Part shown: positions 4,950-5,366 of the stretch, piece after piece
Layout of the letters: the number at the start of each line of letters is the position of its first letter
Position numbering within the stretch: the first letter of the stretch is position 1
Assembly (NCBI GenBank): GCA_946410535.1
Contig: CAMKAR010000164.1
Coordinates: 1-5,366 of the forward strand
DNA from: an uncultured Bacteroidales bacterium
GTDB taxonomy: Bacteria; Bacteroidota; Bacteroidia; Bacteroidales; F082
Direction: 5' to 3'
Length of the DNA stretch: 5,366 nt
Program-made: the position numbers and the translations under genes
The notes under the pieces: generated by a model
Told to the model about the DNA's origin: nothing
The model's input: only the letters and a program-made list of their open reading frames with translations
Databases searched by the model: none

Positions 4950-5366
4950 TTATTTCGAGCGTTTCCCCTTGAAAAGGATGTTGGCAACGATTTTCCAGAA
5001 GTACTTCCAGTCGGTGCGGAACGGGTGCTTGAGATAGGCTTCCAGATACTTGCGTTCGCTCTCCTGGATCTCGTCCAAAGTCTCTGGCATGTCGACATAA
5101 TAGGGCGGCAACAATCCCGGCTTGGTCTTGATTCTCAGTTCCTGCAACTCTTTGGAATAGAGGTTGTAATACTGCAAACTCAATGGTCGCACCCCCACCA
5201 ACTTGATTTGTCCTTTCAGCATGTTGATGAACATGGGAAGCTCGTCGAGCCAGGTCTTGCGGAGGAAGCGGCCCCATTCGGTGACGCGGTAGTCGTCGCT
5301 GAACTTGCCGCCCACATCCAAGTCGTTGTTCTCGTAGATATAGGTCTGCAAATACTCGGAATAGGC
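4950..5366 (-). CDS. Sugar-phosphate transferase (bacterial sugar transferase family, PglC/WbaP catalytic domain), C-terminal 138 residues
   Basis: This is the initiating phosphoglycosyl transferase type that moves a sugar-1-phosphate from a UDP-sugar to undecaprenyl phosphate at the inner membrane, the first step in lipid-linked glycan assembly. The visible residues include FLRKTWLDELPMFINMLKGQ (34-53) and IKLVGVRPLSLQYY (54-67), matching the family's DELPQ-x-x-N-x-L-K-G-D-M-S-x-V-G-x-R-P core. They are followed by KPGLLPPYYVDMP (82-94) and HPFRTDWKYFWK (114-125). The usual PGxTG is replaced by PGLLPP, a variant I associate with a Bacteroidota subgroup. The catalytic Asp-Glu dyad and the membrane helix lie beyond the window. 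The frame is open to the right edge and stops at TAA 4952-4950, followed by a T8 run on the minus strand that may aid termination, without a convincing stem. It sits upstream of the permease and supports a polysaccharide locus. Confidence 0.92.
   Translation of the reverse strand, partial: AYSEYLQTYIYENNDLDVGGKFSDDYRVTEWGRFLRKTWLDELPMFINMLKGQIKLVGVRPLSLQYYNLYSKELQELRIKTKPGLLPPYYVDMPETLDEIQESERKYLEAYLKHPFRTDWKYFWKIVANILFKGKRSK

Noticed and set aside
4941..4965. Rho-independent terminator after the sugar transferase
   Set aside because: There is a T8 run on the minus strand after the stop, but only a 5-bp CGAAA/TTTCG pairing that uses the T run itself. This is not a convincing stem.
4894..5277. 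Minus-strand open frame overlapping the sugar transferase
   Set aside because: The other frame carries the DELP and VGVRP motifs of the sugar transferase family; this one is an out-of-phase shadow.

Overview
The window looks like part of a surface-polysaccharide (capsule or O-antigen) locus from a member of the Bacteroidota, Bacteroides/Prevotella-like. Three things support this. Starts lack clear Shine-Dalgarno sequences. A good TAnnTTTG-type -7 promoter element is present. The sugar transferase, ABC-2 permease and nucleotide-sugar epimerase all have the character of Bacteroidota polysaccharide loci. Every gene I accept is on the minus strand, so transcription runs from high to low coordinates.

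In transcription order the layout is as follows. (1) 5366-4950: the C-terminal part of a membrane sugar-phosphate transferase, which enters from the right edge. (2) A 196-bp gap carrying a TATCTTTG promoter element and a long leader. (3) 4753-3872: a Wzm-type ABC-2 polysaccharide export permease that is complete except for an in-frame TAA at codon 50, where the family has glutamine (YK-Q-TILGPLW). (4) 3871-3742: a short frameshifted remnant of the C-terminal winged helix of an AlbA_2-type ATP-binding protein. (5) 3680-1806: a 624-aa divergent AAA-ATPase-like protein whose Walker A and Walker B motifs are both degraded and whose C-terminal half is not the usual PD-(D/E)XK nuclease. (6) 1802-1704: an orphan 32-codon tail that does look like the end of the usual AAA-ATPase-like/PDDEXK_9 proteins. 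(7) 1674-313: an intact AlbA_2 (Schlafen AAA_4-like)/HATPase/winged-helix protein with a 5 x 12-bp tandem repeat. (8) 193-1: the start of a UDP-glucuronate-4-epimerase-like nucleotide-sugar epimerase, cut by the left edge.

The outer genes (1, 3, 8) belong to glycan precursor synthesis and export. The 3.4-kb centre (4-7) is an accessory insert. It lies where I would expect the Wzt ATPase partner of the permease, and no such ATPase is visible here. The insert alternates tail of family B, degenerate family A protein, tail of family A, intact family B protein. A 36-bp imperfect direct repeat (33/36) bounds it at 310-345 and 3736-3771. This layering suggests repeated gene turnover, or a duplicated two-gene A-B module that has decayed. 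It is the most interesting part of the window. Family names come from motif reading alone; no database search was possible.
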